8,325 nucleotides of DNA from Candidatus Zixiibacteriota bacterium (GCA_003641345.1 QNAD01000075.1:1-8325), one strand, 5' to 3'. Positions 1-6,661 are shown, numbered from the stretch's first letter. Numbers and translations: made by a program. The notes: generated by a model not told the origin, from the sequence alone.

Positions 1-1019
1 ACTCCGTTTGGAACGCCGAACGAATTTACATGCCTTAAAATTAACCCAAGATTCATGCACCCAAGATTAAATTGTCCGGCGATTTTTTCATCGGGAAAAA
101 TCAGCATATAAAAATTTGCTCTGGTGTCAGTGTATGGGATATTGAGTTTATCGAAGCAGTCCTTTAGCATTGCTAAAGATTTTTTATTAGTTTCCAAAGT
201 TTTCGCAAGAAACTCATCATCGCTAAGAGCGGCGGTGGCGGCTTCTTGTGCAGGGAGGTTTGGCTCAAACGGAAGACGAACTTTATAAAGAACATCAATT
301 AGATATTTGGGTCCAATAGCAAAGCCAATACGAATGCCCCCAAGACCATAAATTTTGGAAAGAGTACGGAGAACAATCATATTGTCAAATTCATAAGTAA
401 CCCCATCAGGATAATCAGGGTCAGAATCAGCGTATGAATAATAGGCTTCATCAAGTATTACCAGAATATCATTCCTGATTGATTTCATTAACTTTTCGAA
501 TTCAGATTTTTTGAAAATTACTCCGGTAGGGTTATTCGGATTAGCCAGATAAATTATTTTTGTCTTTGGAGTAATAGCTTTTTTGATTGCGTCTAAATCA
601 TAACCGTAATTTTTTAGCGGAACCAGTTTTAAATTTCGCCCCAATTTTTTAGCATTGACATATATTCCGATAAAGGTTCCTTCGGAAGTAACGATTTCGT
701 CCCCTTCGTTAGAAAAAGAGATTATAACATCGGCTAATAAAGAATCGGTGCCATGTCCGCAAATGATACTGGTTCGGCGGAGATTATATTTTTGGGCAAT
801 AGCTTTTACCAAATTATATGATAAAGGATCAACATAGCGGTGGGTTTGTTCAATTGATTTTTGAGCCGCTTTGATTGCTTTAGGCGATGGTCCCAACGGA
901 TTTTCATTTGAAGCCAACTTAACAATTTTTTTCAAATTTTTCTCGCGGGCTAATTCTTCAATAGGTTTTCCGGCTTTATACGGGTGAAGAGTAGTGATGT
1001 GTCTTGCAAATTTAATCAT
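1..1019 (-). CDS. hisC: Histidinol-phosphate aminotransferase-like PLP enzyme, C-terminus cut by window edge
   Basis: A class I/II pyridoxal-phosphate aminotransferase of the HisC type, which transfers an amino group from glutamate to imidazole-acetol phosphate in cytoplasmic histidine synthesis. About 339 residues are visible. They show SNENPLGPSP near residues 37-46, NPNNPTG at 160-166, DEAYYSY from D190 (PLP ring-nitrogen aspartate) and RTLSKIYGLGG with the Schiff-base lysine at K222. The visible end, VNSFGVPNG, is the start of the usual HisC C-terminal motif, so only some 15-25 residues are missing. The ATG at 1017-1019 is preceded on its strand by an AGAGAA-type ribosome site. No other his gene is in view. 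HisC-like proteins also act on aromatic substrates or serve cobalamin synthesis (CobD), so the family is certain but the substrate is not. It is the only clearly housekeeping gene here and marks host chromosome beside the phage genes. Confidence 0.93.
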   Translation of the reverse strand, partial: MIKFARHITTLHPYKAGKPIEELAREKNLKKIVKLASNENPLGPSPKAIKAAQKSIEQTHRYVDPLSYNLVKAIAQKYNLRRTSIICGHGTDSLLADVIISFSNEGDEIVTSEGTFIGIYVNAKKLGRNLKLVPLKNYGYDLDAIKKAITPKTKIIYLANPNNPTGVIFKKSEFEKLMKSIRNDILVILDEAYYSYADSDPDYPDGVTYEFDNMIVLRTLSKIYGLGGIRIGFAIGPKYLIDVLYKVRLPFEPNLPAQEAATAALSDDEFLAKTLETNKKSLAMLKDCFDKLNIPYTDTRANFYMLIFPDEKIAGQFNLGCMNLGLILRHVNSFGVPNG

Positions 1020-1064
1020 ATTATTCTCTTTATATTTATTCTCAATTATTTAATACTAATATAA

Positions 1065-1087
1065 TTTATGAACTTCTGTTCAATAAA
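1065..1087. promoter_or_regulatory. AT-rich hairpin in the hisC upstream region
   Basis: TTTA-TGAAC, loop TTCT, GTTCA-(A)-TAAA gives nine base pairs with one bulged A. It lies about 45-70 bases upstream of the hisC ATG. On the minus strand it holds TTGAAC followed after 16 bases by TATTAG, a weak sigma-70-like pair. It could be an operator or part of the promoter. It has no T-run typical of a terminator on either side. The rest of 1020-1218 is AT-rich spacer with no gene that I can support. Confidence 0.25.
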
Positions 1088-1218
1088 GAATATTACATTT
1101 TAATAAAAGTTATTAAATAATAAGAGATAGGGCAACCATTAAGGATAAAATGTTAGAATAATGATATCTATGAAGATTAATTTTTGAAAAATTTAGAACA
1201 AGATATTATTGGAGGAAA

Positions 1219-1815
1219 TTATTTCTTTTTTCTAAAGAATGTACGTCCACCAATTAGTCCTAAACTAAAAAGAAGTAACGAAGCTGGTTCAGGAACTGAT
1301 GAATTAGGATCACCACTAGAACCATTTGAAACATCATAATCAACATATAAAGTTGATGTTTGTAAACACACGCCCAAATCAAGAATAGGTGTCATTGAAA
1401 CGTAAAGAGGCGAAGAATTCCAGAAACTATGATCGATCGACGTGATATCAAATGCCATCTCGGTATAATTAACCCAATGCCACCCAGTTATTCCAGACCA
1501 CTGGAGGGTGCCACCAACATTAACAACTTCTCCGCCAATTCCAAGAAATTGATAGCCGGTAATTTCCAATTGTGCATTTGCTACGGTGAACTCATCAGGA
1601 ACAGACATAAAATCAGGGCTTAACGTATGTCCCCAAGTTTCTGTATGTCCCCAATTTATGAACCCATCGGTAAATTCAACTGATGAAACATAGTTATAGC
1701 CCGATGCATCTATTCCGTAGTTATTTATCGATTCAATAAAAGAAAAAGCAGAAATTGAAGAGGTAGAAATAATTATGCTAAATATGACTAAAAATAAGGT
1801 ACTTTTTCTTTTCAT
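1219..1815 (-). CDS. Secreted PEP-CTERM sorting-domain protein, 198 aa
   Basis: A predicted exported surface or matrix protein. From the ATG at 1815 it has basic residues (MKRK), a hydrophobic signal peptide to about residue 23 (ISA before FSF), and a roughly 145-residue beta-rich ectodomain with two WGHT repeats near 55-63. It ends in a tripartite PEP-CTERM tail: VPEPAS at 174-179, a hydrophobic stretch (LLLFSLGLIGG) and a basic end (RTFFRKKK). In known systems this tail is cut by an exosortase in the inner membrane and the protein goes to the cell surface or exopolysaccharide. The frame is open to an ATG at 1866, but that start lies inside the sigma-54 promoter match and its first 17 residues do not look like a signal peptide, so the 1815 start (GGAAAC upstream) is preferred. 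It is divergent from the portal gene. No exosortase is in view and the exact role is unknown. Confidence 0.85.
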   Translation of the reverse strand: MKRKSTLFLVIFSIIISTSSISAFSFIESINNYGIDASGYNYVSSVEFTDGFINWGHTETWGHTLSPDFMSVPDEFTVANAQLEITGYQFLGIGGEVVNVGGTLQWSGITGWHWVNYTEMAFDITSIDHSFWNSSPLYVSMTPILDLGVCLQTSTLYVDYDVSNGSSGDPNSSVPEPASLLLFSLGLIGGRTFFRKKK

Positions 1816-1854
1816 TATTGTTTCCAAATATATATAATTAATTACTTTATTATA

Positions 1855-1870
1855 AGCAAAATACATACCA
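1855..1870 (-). promoter_or_regulatory. Sigma-54 (-24/-12) promoter of the 198-aa PEP-CTERM gene
   Basis: The minus strand reads TGGTATGTATTTTGCT. It has GG and GC separated by exactly 10 bases and a full TTGCT -12 element; the -24 element is TGGTAT against consensus TGGCAC. Transcription would start near 1844, leaving a 28-base leader before the ATG at 1815. The other PEP-CTERM gene in the window has the same arrangement. Sigma-54 control through the PrsK/PrsR two-component system is known for PEP-CTERM genes. Confidence 0.62.
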
Positions 1871-1941
1871 ATTCACCGTTAATTTATAAGCTGATGATTT
1901 GTAGCTACTTAACAAAATATTGAAAATTGAATATAATTATT

Positions 1942-1978
1942 ATTGCAAGTCTATTGCCTATAATTTGCATACTATTAC
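1942..1978. repeat. Helically phased ATTGC-like repeats upstream of portal
   Basis: Four related pentamers lie on one face of the helix: ATTGC at 1942, ATTGC at 1953, TTTGC at 1964 and ATTAC at 1974 (spacings 11, 11 and 10). They sit between the divergent PEP-CTERM gene and the portal gene. A perfect TATAAT lies within them at 1959-1964, but no -35 box is found at the normal distance. They may be binding sites for a phage late-gene activator or upstream sites for the sigma-54 activator; which one is not decidable from sequence. Confidence 0.4.
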
Positions 1979-1988
1979 AGATTGTAAT
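1974..1988. promoter_or_regulatory. Perfect inverted repeat, possible operator or enhancer site
   Basis: ATTACA-GAT-TGTAAT is a perfect 6-bp inverted repeat around a 3-base centre. This is the form expected of a dimeric regulator site. It is 66 bases upstream of the portal ATG and about 105 bases upstream of the -24 element of the PEP-CTERM promoter, a usual distance for a sigma-54 enhancer site. The half-site TGTAAT and the near-match TGTAAC also occur at 5092-5097 and 5079-5084, just upstream of the second PEP-CTERM promoter. Confidence 0.4.
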
Positions 1989-2041
1989 GAAACCAAAAAA
2001 GCTATTAAAAATGAGATGTTTTAAAAAATTATTTATTTTAT

Positions 2042-2048
2042 AAAAAGG
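2042..2048 (+). promoter_or_regulatory. Ribosome binding site that fixes the portal start
   Basis: AAAAAGG lies six bases before the ATG at 2055 and directly abuts the ATG at 2049. The spacing makes 2055 the likely start. Confidence 0.6.
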
Positions 2049-2054
2049 ATGTTT

Positions 2055-3323
2055 ATGAAATTACTAAATAAATTATGGAACATTAAAAAACCAGAATCAA
2101 AACTAACTCAGGCAAGTCCGGTTGCCGCTAAATTGGCTAATAATTCTGAATTACAATCATCTTCCAAGATTGAGAAAAGTTTGCAGTTAGCTTCCGGTGA
2201 CATAGAATCCGGACGGTATAAAATATTGTTATACAGATTCTTAACTGATAATATTCCGGTAGTGAATGCTTCTGTTTGGACTTGGGTAAGGCTGGCAGCA
2301 TCGGAGGGTTACTATATTATAGATTCGGATAATTCAAAAGATAATGATGGATTTGTTGATAAGTTAGAGGAAATGTCAGAAAATTTATCGGTAAATTTTA
2401 CAGGGAATGGAAGTGGCAAAGCATCATTTATCTCAGATTTATATGAATTTTTATTTAGGGATGGTTTTTTTGGTGGATTTTTAACAATAAAGCAGGATGG
2501 TACCGGTGTAGATAAATTTATAACTCTTGACCCTGCAGATATTTATTATTCAGATATTAACAGTAAAAAATGTCTGGTATATGATAATGGAGATAAACAG
2601 TTCCGATTAGATAGGCCTGATTTCTTTTTTATGCCACTTGGTAGCGGACTTATTTATCCGCTTGGAAGATCAATTCTACAATCAATTCCTTTTGTCAGTT
2701 ATATAGAACAGCAACTGGTTGATGATATGAGACGCTCAAGCCATAATTCCGGATTCCATCGGTTACATGTAAAAGTAACACCACCCGAAAGGTTTGCGGG
2801 AGAATCGGAAACTGCTTTCGTTGAACGAATTAATAAATATTTTGATTCAACTGTTTCTATGATTAAAGATTGTGATGTTGCTGATAATCCTGTGACTTGG
2901 AATAATGTGGAAATAGATTCTATTGGTCCTGAGAATGCCCGAAGCGTAACTAATAGCTGGTTTCTGAATCATCGGGCAATGGTCGAGGAAATATGTGCCG
3001 GTACTAATCTGGCTCCGTTTCTTTTAGGATATTCATACGGTGCTACTACAACCTGGTCTGGTTTTAAGTTTGACTTGGTTATGAGGCAGGTGAAATCTGT
3101 TCAAGCGGAAGTTTCGCATTTTATGGAGTGGATAGGTAATATAGAATTAGCCTTGAATGGTTTTTCTGGGAAGTGTAAATTTATTTTTGATAATAAATTT
3201 ACTCATAAGGCAAGCGAAGATTCATCTGTCAAATCAGCACAAGTTGATAATATTATAAAATCACTTAATGCAGGACTAATTAACAAAGAAAACGCCAGCA
3301 GAAAAATTAGAGATTTGCTATAA
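2055..3323 (+). CDS. Phage portal protein, 422 aa
   Basis: Portal proteins form the dodecameric ring at one vertex of a tailed-phage head, through which terminase pumps DNA. The sequence fits the HK97/DUF935-like portal group in length and layout. It has an early helical region ending in a conserved-looking tryptophan stretch (VWTWVRLAA), LDPADIYY near 158-165, and PLGRSILQS near 202-210. A clip/stem region follows with RAMVEEICAGTNLAPFLLG near 307-325. The helical C-terminal segment has the common 'G-L-I-N-K-E-N-A-R' style ending (SLNAGLINKENASRKI). The gene precedes terminase, whereas in most HK97-type phages terminase comes first. Its stop overlaps the inferred terminase start at 3320, so the two are translationally coupled. 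The frame is intact and has no inner stops. Assignment is by sequence character, not database search. Confidence 0.85.
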   Translation: MKLLNKLWNIKKPESKLTQASPVAAKLANNSELQSSSKIEKSLQLASGDIESGRYKILLYRFLTDNIPVVNASVWTWVRLAASEGYYIIDSDNSKDNDGFVDKLEEMSENLSVNFTGNGSGKASFISDLYEFLFRDGFFGGFLTIKQDGTGVDKFITLDPADIYYSDINSKKCLVYDNGDKQFRLDRPDFFFMPLGSGLIYPLGRSILQSIPFVSYIEQQLVDDMRRSSHNSGFHRLHVKVTPPERFAGESETAFVERINKYFDSTVSMIKDCDVADNPVTWNNVEIDSIGPENARSVTNSWFLNHRAMVEEICAGTNLAPFLLGYSYGATTTWSGFKFDLVMRQVKSVQAEVSHFMEWIGNIELALNGFSGKCKFIFDNKFTHKASEDSSVKSAQVDNIIKSLNAGLINKENASRKIRDLL

Positions 3324-4669
3324 ATAGCTTCATCGATAAAATCAACTGGGAATTAGCCTTTAGAGATATAAATTATTTTGCACAAGAAGTTTTAAATATT
3401 AATTTACATTTAGGGCAGATAGAATGGTTGGCAAATTCAGATAAGCCGGAAAATTTATTAGTTACTGGTAATCGTTGGGGAAAATCTTTTGTTTGTGCTG
3501 TCAAAATAATTCATCATGCACTTTTTCGCCCGAGAAAAATAAAATTCGATTTTTCCGGTAAGTATAGAATCGTAACAGCGTCGATTACCCAAGACCAGGC
3601 AAACATAATATTTAATCAGGTGATTCGATTTATAAACAATTCTGATTTACTTTCTTTATTGGTGAAATCGCATATTAAAACACCTTATCCCCATATACAA
3701 TTTTCAAATGGAGCAATTATTGAAGCTCGTTCTACACAAAATAGAGGGGAATATTTGCTTGGTAACGATTATGACCTTTTTATTTTTGATGAGGTTGCTT
3801 TTGAGACAGATCCTGAGTATGTGGTTGAAGAGATAATTCTGATGAGGCTTGCAGATAGAGAAGGAAAACTTGATTTAGTAAGTACCCCGAATGGGAAAAA
3901 TTGGTTCTACAAAAGAGCAAATGAACTCAAGTTTGGAAAACGAAAAGGATATTTCCAGTCAGGTGACAGCAGAGAAAATAAATATATTTCAAGAGATTTC
4001 TTAAACGAACGATTAAAATACTTTTCTGATAAAAGAATTCAACAAAATATTATGGGGCAGTTTGCGGATACGGGTGGAGAAATATTAAAAGGAAAATATA
4101 TAGATAAAGCCTTAGACGGCTATCAATATTTAAATAGAAACTCTTCAAATAAATCCCCATTTCAAATTCCTTATTATATGACCGGATGGGATTTAGCTCG
4201 AAAAAAAACAGCCACCGTAGGCGTAACAGTAAAAATTATAAATAACTGTGCTTATGTTGTTTCTTTGGAGCGTTTTAAAATGTTTGATTGGGCAGTTATT
4301 ATAGAAAAAATCAAAGCACGCCAAAAGAAATTTCCGGGACGGTTGATTATTGATGCTACCGGATTAGGTGATGTTGTTGTTGAACAGTTAAAAGAATATA
4401 ATCCCGAAGCGGTGATATTTACGCCATCAACAAAAGCTGAACTTCTAACAAATCTGGAATTATTACATGCTCAAAACAGAGTTTTTTATAAACGATGGGA
4501 ACTTGCTGATGGAGATGGAAAAATCTGGTCATTGGAAGACGAACTTCGCCAAGCTCGATGGGATAAAAATAATGAATTCGATTCATTGATGGCTTTATCA
4601 TTAGCCGTTTGGAATTTAAGAAAAAAAGATGCGGTTGCAATTCAACCGAGAATCGGGAAATTTAGATAA
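3320..4669 (+). CDS. terL: Phage terminase large subunit (packaging ATPase-nuclease), start codon non-standard
   Basis: The DNA-packaging motor and headful nuclease of a tailed phage. Counting from 3320 (449 residues), the ATPase half has Walker A GNRWGKS at 50-56, Walker B DLFIFDE at 152-158 with the catalytic glutamate, and the coupling motif STPNG from 188. The RNase H-like nuclease half has three acidic residues in the expected order: D291 (GWDLA), D345 (IIDATG) and D421 (EFDSL). The first conventional start is a TTG at 3428. That start would leave only 13 residues before Walker A and drop LNINLHLGQIEWL, which is typical terminase N-terminal sequence. The frame is open back to 3311 with no ATG, GTG or TTG. 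The ATA at 3320-3322 overlaps the portal TAA, so it is taken as the start. It ends 2 bases from the opposing PEP-CTERM gene. No small terminase subunit is in view. Confidence 0.93.
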   Translation: MNSFIDKINWELAFRDINYFAQEVLNINLHLGQIEWLANSDKPENLLVTGNRWGKSFVCAVKIIHHALFRPRKIKFDFSGKYRIVTASITQDQANIIFNQVIRFINNSDLLSLLVKSHIKTPYPHIQFSNGAIIEARSTQNRGEYLLGNDYDLFIFDEVAFETDPEYVVEEIILMRLADREGKLDLVSTPNGKNWFYKRANELKFGKRKGYFQSGDSRENKYISRDFLNERLKYFSDKRIQQNIMGQFADTGGEILKGKYIDKALDGYQYLNRNSSNKSPFQIPYYMTGWDLARKKTATVGVTVKIINNCAYVVSLERFKMFDWAVIIEKIKARQKKFPGRLIIDATGLGDVVVEQLKEYNPEAVIFTPSTKAELLTNLELLHAQNRVFYKRWELADGDGKIWSLEDELRQARWDKNNEFDSLMALSLAVWNLRKKDAVAIQPRIGKFR

Positions 4670-4671
4670 AT

Positions 4672-5010
4672 TTATTTTGTAGCACTTCGAACTTTACGGG
4701 CAACTCTCAAAGCACCAATGCCGATAGCCATAATAATTATAGTCGAAGGTTCAGGTACAGGAGTTACAGGCGGGTTATTATCAGAATATGTATTTGAACC
4801 AATTTCTGTAACATCTGAATTGATATAATCAAATTCTTCGACTGCATGCATATCAATTGTTTCTTGAACAGTTGTAACTCTGTTTTGCATTGATTTAGGC
4901 AGGTAAAATCCTTCTGCTTCATCCATAGTAAAAGTCATTGCCAGAATAAAAACCACTATTGCTAAGAGCCATTTAAAAGGTTGGCTTCTATCTTTCTGAT
5001 ATACATTCAT
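4672..5010 (-). CDS. Short PEP-CTERM sorting-domain protein, 112 aa
   Basis: A small exported protein. A short basic lead (MNVYQKDRSQPFK) is followed by a hydrophobic segment (WLLAIVVFILAM, residues 14-25), then only about 55 residues of acidic, threonine/asparagine-rich sequence. The PEP-CTERM tail has VPEPST at 85-90, hydrophobic IIIMAIGIGAL and basic RVARKVRSATK. The ectodomain is too short for a usual folded PEP-CTERM domain, so it may be a small matrix peptide or signal. TGAGGA at 5015-5020 (minus strand) is a good ribosome site for the ATG at 5010. A strong sigma-54 promoter lies just upstream. It sits between terminase and protease on the opposite strand, two bases from the terminase stop with no terminator seen. 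Function unknown; the sorting signal is confident. Confidence 0.82.
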   Translation of the reverse strand: MNVYQKDRSQPFKWLLAIVVFILAMTFTMDEAEGFYLPKSMQNRVTTVQETIDMHAVEEFDYINSDVTEIGSNTYSDNNPPVTPVPEPSTIIIMAIGIGALRVARKVRSATK

Positions 5011-5047
5011 TTTGTCCTCAACTTTCTAAAGATTCTACTACTATAAA

Positions 5048-5063
5048 AGCAAAGGTTGTGCCA
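5048..5063 (-). promoter_or_regulatory. Sigma-54 (-24/-12) promoter of the 112-aa PEP-CTERM gene
   Basis: The minus strand reads TGGCACAACCTTTGCT, a near-perfect match to TGGCAC-N5-TTGCW with GG and GC 10 bases apart. The predicted transcript start is near 5037, giving a 27-base leader that contains the TGAGGA ribosome site. This is the strongest promoter match in the window. TGTAAC (5079) and TGTAAT (5092) lie just upstream and could be activator half-sites. Confidence 0.75.
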
Positions 5064-5221
5064 GATAGCTCACGAAGTGTAACTTGTTGAATGTAATCAA
5101 GATACACAAATAATAATTTGTTATTCATGGGTGGTTTTAGCAATGATTTGCACAAAAAGACTGTTGATTTTAGGGTGAATCTGAAATTGAAATTATAGTA
5201 AAATACTGTTTTGGAGGAATT

Positions 5222-6655
5222 ATGCAGGCAAGAACTGCCAGAATCAAAGCGAGATTAGCTGAATCAGACCAATATGTAAACCTTAAAGAATATATTGATA
5301 TAATAAACAGACAAATAAATCCGCCTGAAAAATTAAACCAAGAACAGGTTTATGTTCGGGCGATGTATATTGTCTCCGATGAAGTAAATAGTTTTGGTGG
5401 TAGGTTTCCTTTTGAAGAATTTGAACATCTGTCACAATTACTTATTGATTCTCCTGTTATGATTGGACATCGCAAAGACAAATTACCTATCGGTAGAAAC
5501 TTTCATTCTGAAATTGAAATTAAAAATAATCGGTATTGGATTAAAACATATTTTTACTGGTTGAAAAATTCTGATTTTAGCGAAACATTAAAGAAAAATA
5601 TCGACGGAGGTGTTTACAAAGAATGTTCAATAGGATTTACATTTTATAAGGCTGAATGTTCAATTTGTAATAAAGATATTCGGATATGTAATCATGAACC
5701 ATTTAAAATTTATGATTCAAAAGAATGTTATTTTAATTATCGGCAGATTGAAAAAGTATTAGAAACTTCAATTGTGTACAGAGGAGCAGTACCGAATACT
5801 TCAATAACCAATAAGCTAAAATTTCCAAATGTTAAAACAAACGAAAAAATTAATAGCCTTCCGGATTTCAATAAAGAACTATTGGTTCTTCCAAATTATG
5901 ACGGAATGTTTTTATCTATCAATCGGAAAGATAATCATCATATTTACTATGAAGATGAGTCTAAAAGAATCAGTTACGATCAGATAGATAATCTATTAGT
6001 TGATATTCCCAGAAAATTTAAAAACATAAAAGCAATTCTTGTTGGATATCGAGGCAAGGAAAGATGTTGTTATGAACATTTATTGCGTTATATGCAGAAA
6101 AAGAGTTCACCTGTTACTCATCTGGAAATGAAATTATTACCCATTGTCAAAAATGAACAGCTAAAATTATATAACAATTCTAAACATAATAGAACTCACA
6201 TGATCAAGTATGCTTTTTCAAATTTGGAAAATTTAACCCAAAATATAAAATTACTGGCAACAAAAAACGGCGTAATTATCTGGGATTTGAATTCATTATT
6301 TATACGCGAAAATTTTATGAATAATTATACGAGCAATAATAGTTATGAAATTTCAAAAAATAAAAATTCAGAAAATTTGCTAAAATTAAATCTTAGCGGA
6401 TATTCTATTTATTTCAAAATTTTGAATGATAAATTTATACTTGAGGATAAGAAAAAGATATCTGTTATAAATCAAATTTTCCCTGTTGCAAATTTTTATG
6501 AAGATGTGAAAATTATTCTAAGCGGTAAAATTAATAATTATAAGATTGACAACTCATCTGTTAAGATGCATCTCAAAGGCTCTTTATCCGGCGAATATGT
6601 AATAAGGCCCTTGATTGTAAAGGGGCATACCAGGCAAGTTCTTTATAAAGTTTAA
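5222..6655 (+). CDS. Phage capsid maturation (prohead) protease with large extra C-terminal domain, 477 aa
   Basis: The first 200 residues look like an HK97/Mu-type prohead serine protease, which cuts scaffold and capsid protein during head maturation. SPVMIGHRKDKLPIGR carries the likely catalytic H83, and YKECSIGF the likely nucleophile S136. A zinc-knuckle pattern follows at C146-x2-C149-x6-C156-x-H158. About 275 further residues, from roughly 205, are not scaffold-like; they are mixed alpha/beta. They show PNYDGMF (224-230), a loop near VGYRG (274-278), NGVIIWDLNSLF (349-360) and LLKLN (386-390), the order of motifs in an ATP-dependent DNA ligase core. The usual lysine of KxDG is replaced by N225, so if related it is probably inactive. 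GGAGG at 5213-5217 fits the ATG at 5222. Protease assignment is fairly sure; the ligase relation is an inference. Confidence 0.78.
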   Translation: MQARTARIKARLAESDQYVNLKEYIDIINRQINPPEKLNQEQVYVRAMYIVSDEVNSFGGRFPFEEFEHLSQLLIDSPVMIGHRKDKLPIGRNFHSEIEIKNNRYWIKTYFYWLKNSDFSETLKKNIDGGVYKECSIGFTFYKAECSICNKDIRICNHEPFKIYDSKECYFNYRQIEKVLETSIVYRGAVPNTSITNKLKFPNVKTNEKINSLPDFNKELLVLPNYDGMFLSINRKDNHHIYYEDESKRISYDQIDNLLVDIPRKFKNIKAILVGYRGKERCCYEHLLRYMQKKSSPVTHLEMKLLPIVKNEQLKLYNNSKHNRTHMIKYAFSNLENLTQNIKLLATKNGVIIWDLNSLFIRENFMNNYTSNNSYEISKNKNSENLLKLNLSGYSIYFKILNDKFILEDKKKISVINQIFPVANFYEDVKIILSGKINNYKIDNSSVKMHLKGSLSGEYVIRPLIVKGHTRQVLYKV

Positions 6656-6661
6656 ATGGTG

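Noticed and set aside
655..837. Plus-strand open frame of 60 codons
   Set aside because: It lies wholly inside hisC on the opposite strand, has no ribosome site, and its protein has no recognisable character.
1429..1623. Plus-strand open frame of 64 codons
   Set aside because: Antisense shadow of the PEP-CTERM gene; no ribosome site.
1954..1969. Third sigma-54-like site for portal (TTGCCT-N5-TTGCA)
   Set aside because: The -12 half fits but the -24 half lacks GG and the C/A positions, and it is better explained by the phased repeats.
1942..1978. CRISPR-like array
   Set aside because: Units are only five bases long with 5-6 base gaps; no spacer structure.
4419..4640. Minus-strand open frame of 73 codons
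   Set aside because: Shadow of the terminase nuclease domain, whose conserved acidic motif in this stretch is clear.
5127..5198. 23-codon plus-strand frame starting at the ATG 5127
   Set aside because: Very short, no ribosome site, and it overlaps the promoter-bearing intergenic region.
6607..6626. GCCCTT/AAGGGGC hairpin as a terminator
   Set aside because: It lies within protease coding sequence, has a bulge, and no T-run on either strand.
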